In this document: positions 17,435 to 26,361 of the stretch, piece after piece
How positions within the stretch are numbered: position 1 is the first letter of the stretch
Layout: each line of letters opens with the position of its first letter
Made by a program: the position numbers and the translations under genes
DNA from: Burkholderia cenocepacia
GTDB lineage: Bacteria > Pseudomonadota > Gammaproteobacteria > Burkholderiales > Burkholderiaceae
DNA length: 64,000 nucleotides
Assembly: GCF_900446215.1 (NCBI RefSeq)
Contig: NZ_UAQZ01000014.1
Location: forward strand, 124,001-188,000
Reading direction: 5' to 3'
Notes under the pieces: model-generated
Told to the model about the DNA's origin: nothing
Seen by the model: the letters and a program-made list of their open reading frames with translations, nothing else
The model's database searches: none

Positions 17435-18256
17435 ATGGCAGTAAGTCAGGAGGGGCGGCCATCGGCGGGACGGCCGTCCGGGGCGCGGTCATCCGGCACG
17501 CGGCAGACCGGCGGGACGAAGGCGCGCATTCTCGATGCGGCCGAGGATCTGTTCATCGAACACGGCTTCGAGGCGATGTCGATGCGGCAGATCACCTCGC
17601 GCGCGGCGGTCAACCTCGCCGCGGTCAACTACCACTTCGGCAGCAAGGAAGCGCTGATCCACGCGATGCTGTCGCGCCGGCTCGACCAGCTGAACCAGGA
17701 GCGCCTCGGCATCCTCGACCGCTTCGACGCGCAGCTCGGCACCCACATCACCTGCGAGCACGTGCTCGGCGCGATGTTCATTCCGGCGCTGAAGGCCTCG
17801 CGCGATCCCGAACGCGGCGGGCCCGGGTTCCTCCGGCTGATCGGCCGCGCGTATACCGACCCTTCGCCGTTCGTGCGCAACTTCCTGACCGCGCACTACG
17901 CGAGCGTCGCGGGCCGCTTCTTCGATGCGTTCCAGCGCGCGCTGCCGCACCTGCCGCGCACCGAACTCGGCTGGCGGCTGCACTTCGCGATCGGCGCGCT
18001 GTCCGGCGCGCTCGCGGGTGCCGAAACCGAAAGCCTGATCGACGAATTCTCGCAAGGCCGCACGATGAACGACGTGCAGATGATCGCGCGGCTGTCGTCG
18101 CTGATCGTCGCCGCGCTGAAGGCGCCGATGCCCGACAGCGCGCAACTGTCGATCTTCGCGGCGGTGCTCGACGATGCCGGCGCCAGCGAAGCGTTCGGGC
18201 TGCCGCAGTCGGGCGCGACGGCCGCCGAGGCGGCAACGCTGCATTCCACGAGCTGA
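17435..18256 (+). CDS. TetR-family regulator, PsrA-like (fatty-acid metabolism)
   Basis: A 273-aa repressor. After a 27-residue Gly/Ser/Arg-rich lead the TetR N-domain starts at KARILDAAEDLFIEHGFEAMS, with the recognition segment AAVNLAAVNYHFGSKEALIHAML, which closely resembles PsrA of Pseudomonas. The C-terminal ligand domain looks like the PsrA type. The start follows GGGAGG with good spacing. An inverted repeat TTTGA-N9-TCAAA (about 17374-17392) lies just upstream and could be its operator. The next gene is fadD; PsrA controls beta-oxidation genes and responds to long-chain fatty acids, so the context agrees. Confidence 0.87.
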   Translation: MAVSQEGRPSAGRPSGARSSGTRQTGGTKARILDAAEDLFIEHGFEAMSMRQITSRAAVNLAAVNYHFGSKEALIHAMLSRRLDQLNQERLGILDRFDAQLGTHITCEHVLGAMFIPALKASRDPERGGPGFLRLIGRAYTDPSPFVRNFLTAHYASVAGRFFDAFQRALPHLPRTELGWRLHFAIGALSGALAGAETESLIDEFSQGRTMNDVQMIARLSSLIVAALKAPMPDSAQLSIFAAVLDDAGASEAFGLPQSGATAAEAATLHSTS

Positions 18257-18413
18257 ACGCGCGAGGCCACGCGCGGCTTCCTGTTCACGATTTGATTGAT
18301 ACGCGCGGTCAGGCGCGGCGTCGAGACGCCCGCGCCGGCCGGCCGCGAAGCACGGGGCATGGGCTGGCGCTGACGCGCCGACCCGCGCCGAGCGCCAAGA
18401 CCGGAGACACGTC

Positions 18414-20168
18414 ATGTCATCATCCGCAGCAACCACCTCGGCCCAGCTTCCGCCGAACACCGACGCCATCTGGTACGCGTCGTACCCGCCCGGCGTCCCG
18501 CACGAGATCGACGTCACGCAATACGCGTCGCTCGTGCAGTTCTTCGACGAATGCACGACCCGCTTCGCCGACCGCGTCGCGTATGTCAGCGCCGGCGCGT
18601 CGATGACCTATCGCACGCTCGCGCAGAAGGTCGACGCATTCGCGTCGTATCTGCAAAGCCTCGGCGTGAAGCCCGGCGACCGCGTCGCGATCATGCTGCC
18701 GAACACGTTCCAGTATCCGGTCGCGCTGTTCGGCACGCTGAAGGCCGGCGCGATCGTCGTCAACGTGAATCCGCTCTACACCGCGCGCGAACTCGCGCAC
18801 CAGTTGAAGGACAGCGGCGCGCAGACGATCGTCGTGTTCGAGAACTTCGCGCGCACGCTGCAGGACGCGCTGCCGGAAACGCAGGTGAAGCACATCGTCG
18901 TCACCGCGCTCGGCGACCTGCTCGCCGACGGTTTCAACGCGAAAGGACGCCTGATCAATTTCGTGCTGAAGCACGTGAAGAAGCTCGTGCCGGACTACCA
19001 CCTGCCGCAGGCGATCCGGCTGCGCTCCGCCCTCGCGCTCGGCGCGCGCGGCACGCCGCAACCGGTGCAGACCACGCGCGACGATCTCGCGTTCCTGCAA
19101 TACACCGGCGGCACGACCGGCGTCGCGAAAGGCGCGATGCTCACGCACGGCAACCTGATCGCGAACCTGCTGCAGGCGAAGGCGTGGATCGCCGACCAGG
19201 TGTCGGGCGACGTCGAAACCGTGCTCACGCCGCTGCCGCTCTATCACATCTATTCGCTGACGGTGAACGCGTTCATCTTCATGGGGCTCGGCGGGCGCAA
19301 CATCCTGATCGCGAACCCGCGCGACATGAAGATGGTGATGAAGATCATCCGCCACGAGACGTTCACGGGCATCACCGGCATCAACACGCTGTACAACGCA
19401 TTCCTCGACAACGAGGAATTCCGCAAGCGCGACTTCTCGAAGCTCAAGCTCGCGATGGCGGGCGGGATGGCGATGCAGCGCGCGGTCGCCGAGCGCTTCC
19501 AGCAGGTGACGGGCCGGCCGGTGGTCGAAGGCTACGGCCTCACCGAGTGCTCGCCGATCGTCACGATGAACCCCGTGGACCTGAACGACATGGCCGCGTT
19601 CAGCGGTTCGATCGGCCTGCCCGCGCCATCGACCCTCGTGCGCTTTCGCCGCGAGGACGGCACCTGGGCCGCCGTCGGCGAGCCGGGCGAGCTGTGCGTG
19701 CGCGGCCCGCAGGTGATGCGCGGCTACTGGCAGCGCCCCGACGAGACCGCCAAGGTGATCGACGCCGACGGCTGGCTCGGCACCGGCGACATCGGCGTGA
19801 TGGACGAGCGCGGCTTCATCCGCCTCATCGATCGCAAGAAGGACATGATCCTCGTGTCGGGCTTCAACGTGTATCCGAACGAGATCGAGGAAGTGCTGGT
19901 GATGCATCCGGGCATCAGCGAAGCCGCGGCGATCGGCATTCCCGACGAGGTGCAGGGCGAACGGATCAAGGTGTTCGTCGTGCGCCGCGACCCGTCGCTG
20001 ACGGCCGAGGACGTGCTCGCGCACTGCCGCAAGAACCTGACCGGCTACAAGATGCCGAAATTCGTCGAGTTCCGCGACGTGCTGCCGCAGACGAACGTCG
20101 GCAAGATCCTGCGCCGCGCGCTGCGCGACGAGGAACTCGCCAAACTCAACGCCGCGAAGCAAGGCTGA
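18414..20168 (+). CDS. fadD: Long-chain fatty-acid-CoA ligase
   Basis: This 584-aa adenylate-forming enzyme makes acyl-CoA from fatty acid, ATP and CoA at the inner membrane, the entry step of beta-oxidation. The AMP-binding P-loop YTGGTTGVAKGAML is at 230-243. Motif A5 GYGLTECSP is near 378, and the fatty-acyl signature region DGWLGTGDIG...DRKKDMILVSGFNVYP is at about 456-490. The catalytic Lys region at the C-terminus (TNVGKILRRALRDEE) is intact. It lies 157 bp downstream of the PsrA-like gene and 29 bp upstream of the DUF1571 gene. The symbol reflects close overall resemblance; other acyl-CoA ligase paralogs are common in this genus. Confidence 0.92.
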   Translation: MSSSAATTSAQLPPNTDAIWYASYPPGVPHEIDVTQYASLVQFFDECTTRFADRVAYVSAGASMTYRTLAQKVDAFASYLQSLGVKPGDRVAIMLPNTFQYPVALFGTLKAGAIVVNVNPLYTARELAHQLKDSGAQTIVVFENFARTLQDALPETQVKHIVVTALGDLLADGFNAKGRLINFVLKHVKKLVPDYHLPQAIRLRSALALGARGTPQPVQTTRDDLAFLQYTGGTTGVAKGAMLTHGNLIANLLQAKAWIADQVSGDVETVLTPLPLYHIYSLTVNAFIFMGLGGRNILIANPRDMKMVMKIIRHETFTGITGINTLYNAFLDNEEFRKRDFSKLKLAMAGGMAMQRAVAERFQQVTGRPVVEGYGLTECSPIVTMNPVDLNDMAAFSGSIGLPAPSTLVRFRREDGTWAAVGEPGELCVRGPQVMRGYWQRPDETAKVIDADGWLGTGDIGVMDERGFIRLIDRKKDMILVSGFNVYPNEIEEVLVMHPGISEAAAIGIPDEVQGERIKVFVVRRDPSLTAEDVLAHCRKNLTGYKMPKFVEFRDVLPQTNVGKILRRALRDEELAKLNAAKQG

Positions 20169-20197
20169 ACGATCCATCGCTCCGGGAGACGCTGTCG

Positions 20198-21115
20198 ATG
20201 AACGAAGGAATGAAACGCCGCGCGCGGCATGCCGCCGCGGCGGCGCTCGCGTGCGCGCTGTCGCTCGCACAGGCCGGCCTGCATGCACAGGAAACGGCGA
20301 GCGCCGCGAGCGCGGCACCGGCCGTCGCGCTGCCCGCGGATCTCGCGAAGGTCACGCACGAGCCGCTCGAGCAACAGGCGCGCTGGCTGCGCACGGCGGC
20401 CCAGCGCGGCACGCTCGCGCAACTCGACGACGCGACGCTCACCGCGCTCTTCAAGGCACTCGATCCGCTCGCCGTGCCGCTCTATATCCGCAACGGCCCG
20501 AACGGCTACCCGTCCTACCAGTTCACGATGGTGCGCCAGGAGCGCATCAGCGGAAAATGGTCCGACACGCCCGACCGCATGCTCGTGAAGACGACCCGCG
20601 AGCCGCTGCGGGTGTATGCGAAATGGCTGCCGGGCGGCGCGCATGCCGGACAGGAGACCATCTACGACACGACCCAGCGCAAGGACGAGATGTATGGCCA
20701 TCTCGGCGGCCTGCTCGGCAAGATTCCGCTGTGGACGGCGATCGACGGCGCGCTGGCGCGTGCCCAGTCGAATCACCAGGTGAAGGATCTGGGCACCGAG
20801 TTCATCACGAACCTGTACCTGACCGAAGGGAAGAAATACCTGGAAGCCGGCGTGCAGCGGCCGACCGACGTGCAGGCCAAAACGATCGACGGCGTGCGCG
20901 TCGTCGCGCTCACCTACGAAACGCCGACCGGCCGGCCGCAGTTCTATGCGAAAAAGGAAGTGCTGGGGCTCGACCTGCACGCCCCCTATTTCCGGACCGT
21001 CGAGTCCTATGACAACGACGGCAAGATCTTCGAGCGGATCGTCATCGAGAAAATCGCGCCCGCGACCCTCGACGACACCGCATTCGACCCGAAAAACCCC
21101 GACTACGCGTTCTGA
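20198..21115 (+). CDS. DUF1571-containing secreted protein
   Basis: A 305-aa protein with an N-terminal signal peptide (about 1-31, hydrophobic AAAAALACALSLAQAGLHA). The remainder resembles the DUF1571 family: KWSDTPDRMLVKTTREPLRVYAKWLPGG and GQETIYDTTQRKDEMYGHLGG. It is probably periplasmic. The start at 20198 has GGGAG 9 nt upstream; a second ATG at 20210 has a worse ribosome site. Placed right after fadD, it is probably co-transcribed and may act in lipid handling in the envelope, but the family has no settled function. The lolA-like beta fold sometimes suggested for such proteins cannot be confirmed here. Confidence 0.8.
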   Translation: MNEGMKRRARHAAAAALACALSLAQAGLHAQETASAASAAPAVALPADLAKVTHEPLEQQARWLRTAAQRGTLAQLDDATLTALFKALDPLAVPLYIRNGPNGYPSYQFTMVRQERISGKWSDTPDRMLVKTTREPLRVYAKWLPGGAHAGQETIYDTTQRKDEMYGHLGGLLGKIPLWTAIDGALARAQSNHQVKDLGTEFITNLYLTEGKKYLEAGVQRPTDVQAKTIDGVRVVALTYETPTGRPQFYAKKEVLGLDLHAPYFRTVESYDNDGKIFERIVIEKIAPATLDDTAFDPKNPDYAF

Positions 21116-21142
21116 CACGCGCTGACGGGGCCGATCACGGGC

Positions 21143-21427
21143 TCAATCGTCATCGTCGTCGCCGTGGTGCCGATGCCAGTGCTTGTAGTAGTGCTTGCGC
21201 CACTTGCGGTAGCGATCGTCGTCGTCATCGCCGTAATAGCCGTATCCGTAGCCCGGATAGGCGACGACGGCGGGCTGCGGCGCCACATAGACCGGCGCCG
21301 GTTCGACATAGACCGGTGCGACCGGTACGCCGATGCCGACCGACAGGTCGACATGCCCCGCCATTGCACTACCGGAAACGAGCAACGCCATGCCCCCGAT
21401 TACCCCTGCCACTTGCCTCTTGTTCAT
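21143..21427 (-). CDS. Small secreted protein, Pro/Val/Tyr-rich with acidic tail
   Basis: A 94-aa protein with a clear signal peptide (MNKRQVAGVIGGMALLVSGSAMA). The short mature part carries PVAPVYVEPAPVYVAPQPAV, a Tyr/Gly stretch and a low-complexity His/Lys/Asp tail ending in five aspartates. Small exported proteins with such PxPV-like repeats are common in Burkholderiales and have no assigned function. The His/Asp-rich end could bind metals, but this is only a guess from composition. It converges with the DUF1571 gene and diverges from hfq2. Confidence 0.75.
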   Translation of the reverse strand: MNKRQVAGVIGGMALLVSGSAMAGHVDLSVGIGVPVAPVYVEPAPVYVAPQPAVVAYPGYGYGYYGDDDDDRYRKWRKHYYKHWHRHHGDDDDD

Positions 21428-21722
21428 GCTCCGGATCCCTGATAAGCCGGCCCGCCCGGCTCACGCAACCAATGTAAGCGCGCCGCCCGCGCCGAGGTGA
21501 TACGGGGCTGCGAGAGTCGTAACGCGACGTAACGAAACGGCTTTGGCCATTCGGCCGGATCGCGAAAATGCGCCGGAACGTCTATAGTGGGTTACGGTTC
21601 GACACAATCACGACTGCGCGCTCCCCTATCGAACAGGGTAGAATTCCGCCAAACGGCTTGTGGACGAACACGCCACACACACGCACAACATATTCTCTGA
21701 CGCAGGCTCCTGCCGCACCTCA
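21428..21722. other. Intergenic region upstream of hfq2 with repeated GTAACG
   Basis: This 295-bp divergent gap contains two direct GTAACG repeats (21519-21524 and 21529-21534). The second lies within CGTAACGAAACGGC (21528-21541), which matches 13 of 14 bases in the sigma-54-controlled promoter region at 36279-36292. A possible -10 (TATAGT, about 21583) lacks a convincing -35. No gene is seen. Confidence 0.45.
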
Positions 21723-22289
21723 ATGGCCAATCCCGCAGAATCCCATCCGCAAAACGACTTCATCAATTCGGCGCGCAAGGAACGTAAGCGTGTTGAAATC
21801 TATCTCGTCAACGGCATTCGTCTGACGGGGTGTATCGAGTCGTTCGACCAGTATCTGGTGATGCTGCGCACCCCCGTGGGTCTGCAAGGCATCTACAAGC
21901 GTGCGATTTCCACGATCCAGCTCGACACGGGCGGTTCGCGCCCGGGCGGCGGCCCCCGCGGCCCGCGCACCGGCGGTCGCCCCGGCGGCCGTGAAGGCGG
22001 CGGCCACAGCCCGTACGGCTCGCACGGCGGTCCGCGCGAATCGCGCGGCGACGGCGGCTACGGCTCCCGCGAGCCGCGTGAAGGCTACGGTTCACGCGAA
22101 CCGCGCGAGGGCTACGGCTCGCGTGAGCCGCGCGAAGGCTACGGCGCACCGCGTGAACCGCGCGAAAGCTACGGCGCGCCGCGCGACACCGGCGACGCAT
22201 CCGGCAACGCCGCGCCGTCGGATTCCCGCGGCGGCAACGGGCCGGTCATCGTGACGCGCCGTCGGCGAATCGTGCCGGACGGCCAGTAA
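21723..22289 (+). CDS. hfq2: RNA chaperone Hfq2 with extended repeat C-terminus
   Basis: An Sm-like RNA chaperone of 188 aa. The Sm core is residues 8-68 (NDFINSARKER...VNGIRLTGCIESFDQYLVML...IYKRAISTI). Against canonical Hfq, the YKHAIS motif reads YKRAIS (Arg60 for the His), altering the proximal RNA-binding pocket; the lateral Arg patch is enriched (RKERKR). The tail is Gly/Arg-rich and holds three exact GYGSREPRE nonapeptides (112-138) followed by GYGAPREPRE and SYGAPRD variants. This matches the second Hfq known from B. cenocepacia, which differs from standard short Hfq by its long C-terminus. The start at 21723 gives that length; its ribosome site is weak. Confidence 0.93.
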   Translation: MANPAESHPQNDFINSARKERKRVEIYLVNGIRLTGCIESFDQYLVMLRTPVGLQGIYKRAISTIQLDTGGSRPGGGPRGPRTGGRPGGREGGGHSPYGSHGGPRESRGDGGYGSREPREGYGSREPREGYGSREPREGYGAPREPRESYGAPRDTGDASGNAAPSDSRGGNGPVIVTRRRRIVPDGQ

Positions 22290-22292
22290 AAC

Positions 22293-22323
22293 AAAAAGGG
22301 CAAGCCAACCGGCTTGCCCTTTT
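22293..22323. terminator. Intrinsic terminator between hfq2 and the DUF2968 gene
   Basis: AAAAGGGCAAGCC and GGCTTGCCCTTTT form a perfect stem around AACC. A-rich and T-rich flanks on the two sides let it work in both directions for these convergent genes. Confidence 0.9.
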
Positions 22324-22370
22324 CACTTGTACGGCCGGCGCGGCATGTCGCCGCACCGCCGTTACCGAAT

Positions 22371-23078
22371 TCAGCGTGCCGTCGTCGGCAGGCCCGCGTC
22401 GGCTTCGCGCTGCAGCGAACGCACCTGCTGCTGCAACGCCCGCAATTGCGACTGGAGCTGCGCCTGTTGCGCCTGCAACGCCGCCGTTTCGCTCCGCACG
22501 CTCTTCTGACGATCCGCCACCGCCGCCTGCTGCTGGCGGGCGATCGAGATGTCCGCCTGCAGGCGCCGCGCGCGGTCCTGCGTGACTTCGATCTGCTTGT
22601 CCATTTGCGCCTTCTGCGATTCCAGCTTCGCCGCCCGCAGTTCGTTGACGGCCAGCCGCTCCGCCTGATGCGAGAAATCGCGATAGATCGCTTCCGCGCG
22701 CGTTTCGTCGTAAGTCTTGATCACGCGCCAGAACGCCTTTTGCTGGAACAACGCGACGAAATACGCACCGTCCTTGACGTTGAACAGCAGGCTGGCGCCG
22801 TAGCTGCCGTTGTAGCTCGTGCGCATTTCCGTCAGCGAGTGCGCCTGGATCTGGCGCTGCAAATCGTCGACCGTGCTCGGTCCCGTCGTCTCGCCGGCCT
22901 GCGGCTGCACCGACGTCTGCGCCTGCGAATCGATCACCGGAATCGCGGCCACCGGCGCCGATGCCTGCTGCACCGCCGACGGATCGCCGCCTGCCAGCCC
23001 CTGCGCGAACGCGCCTTGCATGCCTCCCACCAGGGCGAGCATTACGCTCACCCGCCCCAACCCCGTCATATGGCTCAT
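22371..23078 (-). CDS. DUF2968 family secreted coiled-coil protein
   Basis: A 235-aa protein with a signal peptide (cleavage near AFA-QGLAGG, residue 25) and a mature region in two parts. A globular segment (about 70-130, EMRTSYNGSYGASLLFNVKDGAYFVALFQQK) matches the DUF2968 pattern. A long C-terminal Gln/Arg/Ala-rich coiled coil (about 150-230) follows. It is probably periplasmic. It converges on hfq2 through a shared terminator and is 54 bp downstream of the sigma-54 activator gene on the same strand, so it could be read through from the tad operon. Function unknown. Confidence 0.82.
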   Translation of the reverse strand: MSHMTGLGRVSVMLALVGGMQGAFAQGLAGGDPSAVQQASAPVAAIPVIDSQAQTSVQPQAGETTGPSTVDDLQRQIQAHSLTEMRTSYNGSYGASLLFNVKDGAYFVALFQQKAFWRVIKTYDETRAEAIYRDFSHQAERLAVNELRAAKLESQKAQMDKQIEVTQDRARRLQADISIARQQQAAVADRQKSVRSETAALQAQQAQLQSQLRALQQQVRSLQREADAGLPTTAR

Positions 23079-23132
23079 GAAGTTTTATTCCCGCCCGAGT
23101 CGTTGTAATTCACCGCGATTTTATCTCATTAA

Positions 23133-24524
23133 TTACTCGCTTTCGCGGGTCTCGGGCTCTTCGTCGAAGATCTGATATTTGCGCATTTTTTCCCACAACA
23201 CCTTGCGGCTGATGCCGAGCTGCTGGGCCGTGTCCTGACGCCGCCAACCGTTTGCGTCGAGCGCCGCGATCACGCGGTTGCGCTCGTTCATGTCCCACTT
23301 GCTGCGATCGACGAACACCTCGGCCGCACTCTCCGCCGGCACCGGCTGGGCCGCGCTGCGCGCGTGCGCGATCAGTCGCTGCAGTCGCGCGGCATCCCAG
23401 CCGCCCGTCTGTCGCACCGTCACGCCGACGCGCTCGGCGAGGTTGCGCAGCTCGCGCACGTTGCCGGGGAAATAGCTGTCGGCGACCGAATCCGTGAGCC
23501 AGTACGGCAGGTCGGACAACTCGGCGAGCCGCTCCTCGCCCACCACCTGGGCGACGAACGACTTGAACAGCGCGATCTTGTCGACCGCACCGCGCTCTTC
23601 CAGCGACGGAATGCTCAGCTCGATCACCGCGAGCCGGTAGTAGAGATCGGCGCGGAACAGTCCTTCCTTCACGAGCTGCGGCAGCTTCTTGTTGCTTGCC
23701 GCGACCAGACGGAAATCGACCTTGACCGGCGCCGTCGCGCCGACGCGCAGCACCGCGCCGTCCTCGAGCACGCGTAGCAGCTTGACTTGCTGGTACAGCG
23801 GCAAATCGCCGACTTCGTCGAGGAACAGCGTGCCGCCGGCCGCCTGCTCGAAATAGCCTTTATGCGCAACAACCGCGCCCGTGAACGACCCTTTCGCATG
23901 GCCGAAGAACAACGATTCGAACAGGCCGTCCGGAATCGCGCCGCAGTTCACCGGCACGAATTCGCCGTGCCGGTAGCGTGAATGCTTTTCGTGCAGCAGT
24001 TGCGCGATGCGCTCCTTGCCGACGCCGGTTTCGCCGTGCAGCAGCACGTTGGTGTCGCAGTCGGCGAACGTATCGACTTCGTGCAGCAGCGCCTGCATCG
24101 ATTCGGAGTGCGCGACGAGTTCCGACGGCTGCAACGTCTCGGCTGCGTGCGCACGCAGTTGCGTGACGAGCTTGCCGATCATGCCGCGCAGTTCGGCGCA
24201 CGTGAAGTCGAGCGGCAGGATATGCGAATACTCGGGCGGATACTGCGACGCGTCGTGGTCGCGCGCCGCGCCGACCCAGACCACCGGCATGCCGATGTTG
24301 GCCTGCCAGTCGCGCAGGAATGCCGCGCCGCCTTCGATCATCGTCACGCTGATGATCGCCAGCGAGCGCCGCAGCGCGGCACGCTCGGGCGAGACCGCCG
24401 CGTTGTCGGCGCGGATCACTTCGACGTCGAAGCTCGCCATGCACCGGGCGACGCGGTCGACGATGTCCGCCTTGCCTTCCCAGACGTACAGGTCGAGCTC
24501 TTCGATTGCGGGCGTATTTCTCAT
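23133..24524 (-). CDS. Sigma-54-dependent activator, VpsR-like, last gene of the tad operon
   Basis: A 463-aa bacterial enhancer-binding protein. The N-terminal 120 residues have a receiver-like layout without a clear phospho-acceptor Asp and resemble the VpsR N-domain. The AAA+ domain (about 135-370) has Walker A GETGVGKE (164-171), the sigma-54-contacting loop GSFTGA (212-217, Ser for the usual Ala), Walker B GTLFLDE (231-237) and the Arg-finger region FRADLYYRL. A Fis-type helix-turn-helix (about 428-452) ends the protein. It starts 13 bp after tadG, so it is probably co-transcribed with it. VpsR-type proteins bind c-di-GMP; that this one does is inference. A consensus sigma-54 promoter at 36415-36430 is its most likely local target. 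Confidence 0.9.
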   Translation of the reverse strand: MRNTPAIEELDLYVWEGKADIVDRVARCMASFDVEVIRADNAAVSPERAALRRSLAIISVTMIEGGAAFLRDWQANIGMPVVWVGAARDHDASQYPPEYSHILPLDFTCAELRGMIGKLVTQLRAHAAETLQPSELVAHSESMQALLHEVDTFADCDTNVLLHGETGVGKERIAQLLHEKHSRYRHGEFVPVNCGAIPDGLFESLFFGHAKGSFTGAVVAHKGYFEQAAGGTLFLDEVGDLPLYQQVKLLRVLEDGAVLRVGATAPVKVDFRLVAASNKKLPQLVKEGLFRADLYYRLAVIELSIPSLEERGAVDKIALFKSFVAQVVGEERLAELSDLPYWLTDSVADSYFPGNVRELRNLAERVGVTVRQTGGWDAARLQRLIAHARSAAQPVPAESAAEVFVDRSKWDMNERNRVIAALDANGWRRQDTAQQLGISRKVLWEKMRKYQIFDEEPETRESE

Positions 24525-24537
24525 CTGATCTGCTTCT

Positions 24538-26349
24538 TCAGTAAACCGTTTGGGCGACCCCGCAATTGAGCGAGATCTGGTGGACCGTCGCCGCGCCGAC
24601 CTGGACGCCGAGCAGATTCAGCAGCGGAACGAGGACTGCGTCGAGGCTCGACAGGAGTGGGCTGAGCAGGCCGGTCAAAAACGTGAGCAAGGTGGACACG
24701 AAGGTTGACGGCAGCGACAGAAGGTTCACGCCCCCGAGTCCGATGTTGGCCGTGATCGTTGCGGCCGCGAGTTGGCTCAGTGCAGAGCTCAGCGCTGAAC
24801 CGAGCGCATTCGAGTTGACCGTCCAATAGTTTGCGTCGATTCCGGGTACGCCGTTGAATGTGTGCGATTGCTCAGCGCCCTGCACCTGAACCGATATATT
24901 GGACAGGCTGGCCGTCAACTGTGCGAGCCCGAGCACGTTAACGTTGATGATCTGGGCAGGCGATTTGCAACTGTAAGTCGACGACAGATTGATTTTGCCT
25001 GACGCATCGAGCGGAGGCTGGCCGATGCATAAATTGGCTACACCGGGTCGCGCAGTGATAACGACGGTGCTAGTTGCCTGTGTCGACGTGCATTGCGTCG
25101 AGTCCAGCCGCGCCGTGCCGGTACCGGCCTGCAGGTAGATCGGCAGATTGACGTCGACACCGACGTTGAGCGCGCCAAGCAACGCCCCGACGATGGGCAA
25201 CTGTGTCGTACCAAGATCGACATTCAGGTACACGCCTACCGCCGCCGTCGACGCCGTTGTCCGCCACGTTCCCGTTGCCGGATCGATCCCGCCCTCGCCA
25301 ACGCCGATCGACGGCGGGCTGATGATCTGCACCTGCAGTTGCGTTCCCGTCAGCCCGCCGAGATTCAGCGACGGCACATTGACCGTGACCGCCGGCTTGC
25401 CCGTTGCCGCGATCTCCGCGCCGACCATCAGGAGGTCGAGCAGATCCACCTGCGCATTGAGGGCCGCCTGCGTATCCGCGAGCGCGACGTTCAGCAACCC
25501 GCCCGCGCCGCCGAGACCGATCGACGTTCCCGGAATGTTGGCGTTCAGGATCGCCTGCAGCGTGGCGAGGCTCGCCTGCAGGCTTGCGTTCACGACGGAC
25601 GTCTGGGTGGCCGCCTTCACCATCAACTGGATCAGTTGCGGCAACGTGAGCTTCAGCGCGAGCAGTTGATCGACCGTGCCGACGCCCGCCGCCACGACGA
25701 GATCGCCGACCGTCACGTTGGTGCAGGCAAGCGCTTGGTATGACCCGATGTTCAGGTTCAGGTTGGCGCCGAGCAACCCGCCGATCAGTCCGTTGACGAG
25801 CCCCGGATTGCCGGACGTCGGTGCGGATCCGCCCGAGCAGCCGACGCCGCCGAGCGCGGCCAGGGTTGCACCGACCGAGAACGTATCGATGTTCGTCGAA
25901 CGCGCGGTTGATACCGCGGACACCGTCTGCGGCGGTCCGACGAAGAAGAACGGCACCTGACGCGTGACGACCACCTTGGCGGCGTTCAATTGCGTGGTTC
26001 CGGCTGCCGCGGCAGCGTAGTAGCTGGGTGCCGGGTTGACGGACGTATCCCAGCGGCCACATTCAATGTTGATCGTGTCGCCGTTCGACGCATTGAGACC
26101 GTTGGACTGCGCATTGCTGGTCGCGGTGGCAGTCGGCTGCGAACAGGCATCGTCCATCCGCTGCACGGCCGCGAGCGCGGCCATGTCGGCAATGCGTTGC
26201 ACGTCCCGACGCTGGTAAAAGAGATTACCGACGCCAATGGCGCCAAGCGTCGTGATGGCGATCAGCGTCGCGACGATCGCCATCACCGAGAACGCGCCGC
26301 GCTGTCGTGACGCGCGGCGGATCGTGCCGCCACTGTGTCGGGTAGTCAC
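24538..26349 (-). CDS. tadG: TadG-like pilus assembly protein
   Basis: A 603-aa protein with one N-terminal membrane segment (about 22-45: FSVMAIVATLIAITTLGAIGV) preceded by RQRG, the TadE/TadG-type signal, and a large periplasmic part rich in Gly, Ala, Leu, Thr. TadG is a minor component linking the Tad pilus machine to the envelope. The start is GTG at 26347-26349 with GGAG 7-8 nt upstream and follows the DUF3613 stop by 12 bp. The repeated hydrophobic LLSPLLSSLDAVLVPLLNLLG near the C-terminus is notable. Confidence 0.85.
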   Translation of the reverse strand: MTTRHSGGTIRRASRQRGAFSVMAIVATLIAITTLGAIGVGNLFYQRRDVQRIADMAALAAVQRMDDACSQPTATATSNAQSNGLNASNGDTINIECGRWDTSVNPAPSYYAAAAAGTTQLNAAKVVVTRQVPFFFVGPPQTVSAVSTARSTNIDTFSVGATLAALGGVGCSGGSAPTSGNPGLVNGLIGGLLGANLNLNIGSYQALACTNVTVGDLVVAAGVGTVDQLLALKLTLPQLIQLMVKAATQTSVVNASLQASLATLQAILNANIPGTSIGLGGAGGLLNVALADTQAALNAQVDLLDLLMVGAEIAATGKPAVTVNVPSLNLGGLTGTQLQVQIISPPSIGVGEGGIDPATGTWRTTASTAAVGVYLNVDLGTTQLPIVGALLGALNVGVDVNLPIYLQAGTGTARLDSTQCTSTQATSTVVITARPGVANLCIGQPPLDASGKINLSSTYSCKSPAQIINVNVLGLAQLTASLSNISVQVQGAEQSHTFNGVPGIDANYWTVNSNALGSALSSALSQLAAATITANIGLGGVNLLSLPSTFVSTLLTFLTGLLSPLLSSLDAVLVPLLNLLGVQVGAATVHQISLNCGVAQTVY

Positions 26350-26361
26350 CGTGCTGCTCCG

